Shown: positions 39,656 through 42,736 of the stretch, one piece after another
Layout: each line of letters starts with the position of its first letter
Position numbering within the stretch: position 1 is the first letter of the stretch
NCBI GenBank assembly: GCA_023436715.1
Contig: JAEZIJ010000128.1
Coordinates: forward strand, 1 to 42,736
Source: Acidobacteriota bacterium
GTDB lineage: Bacteria > Acidobacteriota > Terriglobia > Bryobacterales > Bryobacteraceae
DNA length: 42,736 bases
Reading direction: 5' to 3'
Notes under the pieces: model-generated
What the model saw: only the letters and a program-made list of their open reading frames with translations
What the model was told of the DNA's origin: nothing
Databases searched by the model: none
Made by a program: the position numbers and the translations under genes

Positions 39656-40365
39656 TTCACTCCGAATCGAATCATCACGTAGAGGGGGATCGAGATATAG
39701 CCCGCCGCGATCGCGATCGACAGCGCGTGCGCAATGCCTTTCAGCATCGGGGTGTACCGCGGGTGGCTGATTCCGACCGACTGGAACATACTCCAGATGC
39801 CGTGATACAGGTGCATGGTCAGCAGCACGAGGGCGAAAATGTACGCGGCGGAAACCGCCGGATGCTGGAACCCGCTCACGACGTTCTGGTAGGCATAGAA
39901 CGCCTCTCCGGCGCCGCCGGGAGTAGGAGCCTGATAGCCTAGCCCCACGCTGCCGGTTGTGAGGTGCAAGATGTGGAAAGTGATGAACGCGGCGATGATC
40001 GGGCCGCTCCACATCATCGTGCGAGAGGCGTACGAGGCCGGCACGTCGTTCTTTTTCACGTAGCCGACCGGGCGCGCACGGCGTGTATCCAGCCAGAGCA
40101 GCAGCGACGACCAGATGTGCGTCACCACTGCCCCGATCAGCACAACTCGCGCCACCCACAACAACCCCGGGTGGGAGTGCAGCAATGCGGCGTACGAGTT
40201 CAACTGATCCGGCCCGGCATAGACCTGCAGGTTGCCGACGAGGTGCCCGACAACGTACAGGAACAGGACCACGCCGGTTCCGGCCATGACCAGTTTCTTG
40301 CCGATGTAGACCTCATAGAGGCCCCAGGTGCGCTTCAAAGCTGTATCCACAGCGGCTGTGCTCAT
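39652..40365 (-). CDS. sdhC: Succinate dehydrogenase cytochrome b558 subunit
   Basis: A 237-residue membrane anchor with five helices, the fused single-subunit form found in type-B succinate:quinone oxidoreductases. Candidate haem-ligand histidines are in VVGHLVGNLQ, VVTHIWSSLLLWL, FITFHILHLTTG and MHLYHGIWSMF. It reduces or oxidises quinone in the membrane with two haems b. Type-B enzymes usually work with menaquinone, so a menaquinone-based chain is likely. It is the first gene of the operon. A GAGGA site lies just before the ATG, and a TATAAT on the same strand is about 90 bases upstream. Confidence 0.94.
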   Translation of the reverse strand: MSTAAVDTALKRTWGLYEVYIGKKLVMAGTGVVLFLYVVGHLVGNLQVYAGPDQLNSYAALLHSHPGLLWVARVVLIGAVVTHIWSSLLLWLDTRRARPVGYVKKNDVPASYASRTMMWSGPIIAAFITFHILHLTTGSVGLGYQAPTPGGAGEAFYAYQNVVSGFQHPAVSAAYIFALVLLTMHLYHGIWSMFQSVGISHPRYTPMLKGIAHALSIAIAAGYISIPLYVMIRFGVK

Positions 40366-40454
40366 TGAGTGTTCCTCTGAGTGCAGTATTTCTGCCGTGC
40401 GAGAGACGAGAGAGGCAGGCGTAAAGGTTCGCTCATTGTTTGGCTAAGGTCACC

Positions 40455-40460
40455 ATTATA
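40455..40460 (-). promoter_or_regulatory. Candidate -10 box of the sdhCAB operon
   Basis: Read leftward this is a perfect TATAAT. No good -35 is found at the usual spacing, so an activator or weak -35 would be needed. Transcription would start near 40448, giving a leader of about 83 bases for sdhC. The 267-bp gap up to 40632 holds nothing else clear. Confidence 0.35.
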
Positions 40461-40632
40461 GGCAAAAGAGCAGTAAACCGGGAAAAAGACAATGGTGTTA
40501 AATACCCGGTCCGCTCATGGCACCTTTTCCGAATGCGCCCCCGCCTTCGTGAGGGGCGGTGGTGCCTAAATCGGCCCCTATTCGAGTATAAAACCGCCGG
40601 GAGTGGAAGGTGAAACCGTTCCGGGGAGAACC

Positions 40633-40821
40633 TCAGGACTTCACGCCCAACTTCCTGAGGAAAGTCATCATCGGGCACCAGTTCGTGAACGCCGATTGAA
40701 ACAGGTTCAGCCCGACAAAGGCCGTAAAGTAATACCAGTTGGGACTGACCCAGTAGCCCAGAGTTAAGCTCAGCAGCACGAAAAATCCGGCGAGCATGCG
40801 CAAGTAGCGGTCCACAGTCAT
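40633..40821 (-). CDS. DUF2892 (YgaP-type) small membrane protein
   Basis: A 62-residue protein that is almost entirely one DUF2892 domain: VDRYLRMLAGFFVLLSLTLG, a second helix (YFTAFVGLNLFQSAF) and the conserved NWCPMMTFLRKLGV end with its single cysteine. In other bacteria this domain is fused to rhodanese or found near sulfur and redox genes; here it stands alone. AAGGAGG six bases before the ATG is a strong ribosome site. A perfect 12-base palindrome lies about 55 bases upstream. Confidence 0.88.
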   Translation of the reverse strand: MTVDRYLRMLAGFFVLLSLTLGYWVSPNWYYFTAFVGLNLFQSAFTNWCPMMTFLRKLGVKS

Positions 40822-41252
40822 GAGAAGCCTCCTTCTCTGCCTGAGATACGATACAGCCAGCAAAGGTGACAGGTTGACCGCGGTCACATTTTTCCGCCCG
40901 TCCGGCCTGGCGGGCAACGCCGAGGGGCGCTGCCCTCCCGGAACGCGCCTTTTCCGCCGAGAGGCTCCGGACCGTGCCGGGTTTGCGGTTGCGATCACCG
41001 TGGTGCCGCTGAACCAGATGGTGCGGACGCTCGCCGCCGGGTGCGGAATTCGCCGATCGGATGTCGCCGATCTGAGTACAGGTCGAGCCGAAACTTGCTA
41101 GGATGAGCAGGGTCGCTCAGGCCCGTAGCATTGGCGTGAGCGATCACAAATCATTCTCGCAAGAGCGGAATCCACGGCGGTGCGTCTTCCGGTACGGCAA
41201 TTCCTGCGGGCGGGAGCCGCTTCGTGGATGCCTGAGCGACATCGCGGAGGAC
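40822..41252. promoter_or_regulatory. Divergent regulatory gap with palindrome TGACCGCGGTCA
   Basis: No convincing gene is seen in this 431-bp stretch. It holds a perfect 12-base palindrome at 40875-40886, and a GTGAC (40866) and GTCAC (40883) that add outer half-sites. It sits between the DUF2892 gene (leftward) and the homospermidine synthase gene (rightward) and could control either. No good -35/-10 pair was found for the latter. Confidence 0.4.
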
Positions 41253-42707
41253 ATGAACAAAATCGAATTCAAAAATAAGGTGTTGATCCTCGGTTTCGGG
41301 GTGGTGGCGCAAGCCGCGCTGCCCCTTCTGCTGCGGCGCCTGCGAGTGCCGTATAGCAATATCACAGTCGTCGATTTCACGGACCGTACGGCGGTGTTGA
41401 AGCCGTGGCTGGCGAAGGGAGTGCGCTTTATCAGGGAACGTGTGGTTCCCGGCAACCTGGCAACCCTGCTGGCCGCAAACGTGAGCCGGGGAGACTTGAT
41501 CATCGATCTGACCTGGAGCATCGAGTTCTTCGACATTCTCGAATGGGTACGGCGCGGCGATGTGTTCTATGCCAACGCATCCCTCGAATCCTGGGATCCC
41601 TCGAGTGAGATCCAGAGCAAGTCCCTTTACGACAAATCGCTGTACCGGCGCTATGCGCGAGTTCTCGAGTTGACGCCGAAGTGGAAAGGCAGGCGCACCG
41701 CGGTCATCGACCAGGGCTCGAATCCGGGACTGATCTCGTCCTTCCTGAAGCAAGGCCTGCTCGACATTGGCGAGCGCGTCATGCGCGAAAGCGACGTTCC
41801 GGACGCGCGCCGGCGCCAGTTGGAGCGGCTGGTGGCGGACAGGAGCTTCGCGCAACTGGCCCGGGAGCTCGGGGTCAAAGCGATTCACTGCAGCGAGCTG
41901 GACACGCAGCATGAGTCGCGGACAAAACAGCCGGACGAGTTCGTCGGCACCTGGAGCGTGGAGGGCATGTGGGAGGAATCCATCGGCCCCTGCGAGTTCG
42001 CCTGGGGTACCCACGAAAAGCAACTCCCGGAGCATGCGCGCCGCCTGCGGCCCGGCCCGGGCAACCACATCATCCTGCCCCGGATGGGCATGAACACGTG
42101 GGTGCGTTCGTGGGTTCCCGACGAGGAAATCGTCGGCATGGCCATAACGCATGGCAAGACCTTCGGCATTTCGCACGCCCTGACGCTGCGTGAGCGGAAC
42201 CGGGTCGCATACCGGCCCACCGTCCTGTACGCCTATCTTCCCTGCAGCGACACGATGGCCTCCATGCACGAACTGCGCTGCCGCCGTTACGAGCTGCATC
42301 CGAAGACGCGCATCCTCGGCGGTCAAGGCTGCGCGGGGAGCGACAGGATGGGGGCGCTCATCATGGGCCACCGCTACAACTCCTGGTGGATCGGCACGAA
42401 CCTGTCAGCCAGCGAGGCGCGCAAGCTGGTTCCGGATTCGAATGCGACCGCCGTGCAGGTTGCCAGCGGCCTGGTAGCCGGAGTGCTGTGGGCGCTTCGG
42501 AATCCGAAGCGAGGGCTCTGCACGCCGGAAGCGTTGCCGTACGACGAGATCCTCGGCTCGGCGCGGCCCTGCCTCGGCGAGGTCACTTCAGCGCCGGTGG
42601 ATTGGACGCCGCTGACGCGGTACCGCAGGTACGTTGCGGAAGACCCGAGAACCGGACCGGATCCGGCCGACCCCTGGCAGTTCGGCAATTTCGCGTTTCG
42701 GCCCTGA
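41253..42707 (+). CDS. hss: Homospermidine synthase
   Basis: A 484-residue enzyme of the bacterial homospermidine synthase family (saccharopine-dehydrogenase-like fold), which makes sym-homospermidine from putrescine (or putrescine and spermidine) with NAD. The NAD site is KVLILGFGVVAQAALPLLLR at residues about 9-28. Other family features: LIIDLTWSIEFFDILEW, VIDQGSNPGLISSFLKQGL, QPDEFVGTWSVEGMWEESIG and GGQGCAGSDRMGALIMGHRY near the C-terminus. ATG 41253 was chosen for the family N-terminus; GGAGG is only two bases away, which is close. The frame is open 50 codons further upstream. A GC-rich hairpin follows the stop. The length is normal. Confidence 0.92.
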   Translation: MNKIEFKNKVLILGFGVVAQAALPLLLRRLRVPYSNITVVDFTDRTAVLKPWLAKGVRFIRERVVPGNLATLLAANVSRGDLIIDLTWSIEFFDILEWVRRGDVFYANASLESWDPSSEIQSKSLYDKSLYRRYARVLELTPKWKGRRTAVIDQGSNPGLISSFLKQGLLDIGERVMRESDVPDARRRQLERLVADRSFAQLARELGVKAIHCSELDTQHESRTKQPDEFVGTWSVEGMWEESIGPCEFAWGTHEKQLPEHARRLRPGPGNHIILPRMGMNTWVRSWVPDEEIVGMAITHGKTFGISHALTLRERNRVAYRPTVLYAYLPCSDTMASMHELRCRRYELHPKTRILGGQGCAGSDRMGALIMGHRYNSWWIGTNLSASEARKLVPDSNATAVQVASGLVAGVLWALRNPKRGLCTPEALPYDEILGSARPCLGEVTSAPVDWTPLTRYRRYVAEDPRTGPDPADPWQFGNFAFRP

Positions 42708-42709
42708 AG

Positions 42710-42726
42710 CCCGCGCGAGGCGCGGG
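42710..42726. terminator. GC hairpin after homospermidine synthase
   Basis: CCCGCGC-GAG-GCGCGGG, a 7-base stem with a 3-base loop, starting three bases after the stop codon. The run of G that follows is not a T-tract and is probably a sequencing artefact, so what really follows is unknown. Confidence 0.45.
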
Positions 42727-42736
42727 GGGGGGGGGG

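Noticed and set aside
39656..40159. N-terminal extension of the sdhA frame into sdhC
   Set aside because: The extension is in another frame of the clearly recognisable sdhC gene, and the ATGA overlap at 39652-39655 gives a normal sdhA start.
40820..41101. Possible 93-residue rightward gene between the DUF2892 gene and hss
   Set aside because: No recognisable motif, no convincing ribosome site, and its start overlaps the strong start of the leftward DUF2892 gene.
42724..42736. Run of 13 G at the very end of the window
   Set aside because: Follows a GC hairpin and has the look of a poly-G sequencing or assembly artefact at a contig end; not treated as biology.

Overview
The window looks like chromosomal DNA of an acidobacterium, probably from the Solibacter/Bryobacter side of the phylum. 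This is inferred from four things: two macrolide-exporter-like permeases of the ADOP type, each with its own PadR regulator; a long hopanoid operon; a PEP-CTERM-like protein; and GC-rich DNA sprinkled with short palindromic repeats. The outer-membrane genes (waaA-lpxK, a BamA-type Omp85, tamB, lptD) show a diderm cell. The window ends in a run of 13 G, which looks like a contig end.

Layout. Positions 1-763: the first codons of a leftward gene with a palindromic operator candidate, then a secreted protein of unknown function. 747-3092: a WaaA-LpxK fusion for lipid A assembly. 3182-13009: one long rightward operon, ispH, shc, hpnH, hpnA, hpnG, two zinc-type dehydrogenases, hpnC and hpnD. It supplies isoprenoid precursor, makes hydroxysqualene from farnesyl diphosphate, cyclises squalene and extends the hopane with an adenosine-derived side chain. 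Most genes touch or overlap by a few bases. hpnE is not in the operon. A convergent FAD oxidoreductase of the phytoene-desaturase type follows (13195-14607).

14804-22553: an outer-membrane biogenesis operon, a seven-POTRA Omp85 protein, a SurA-N-like chaperone and TamB, all translationally coupled. 22632-24318: a tiny PEP-CTERM-like protein and a TMTC-like membrane glycosyltransferase with TPRs. 24319-24675: a nest of dispersed repeats. 24676-27920: an RDD membrane protein and LptD, divergent. 27967-28810: a PHA-type regulator and a phasin behind a strong promoter that implies a leaderless mRNA.

28816-36204: two leftward PadR-ADOP units. The first also carries a secreted protein gene that seems to have been inserted between the PadR operator and padR. 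36452-40365: a small membrane protein and a type-B succinate dehydrogenase/fumarate reductase operon (sdhC-sdhA-sdhB). 40633-42707: a DUF2892 membrane protein and homospermidine synthase.

Most notable points: a dehydrogenase pair placed where the unknown ribosylhopane reductase would be expected; families of small palindromes whose arms covary (GGGC-NNN-GCATGC-NNN-GCCC); and an 87-bp MITE-like element with 15/16 terminal inverted repeats sitting in frame inside the SurA-like coding region. I saw no tRNA, rRNA, CRISPR array or transposase gene.
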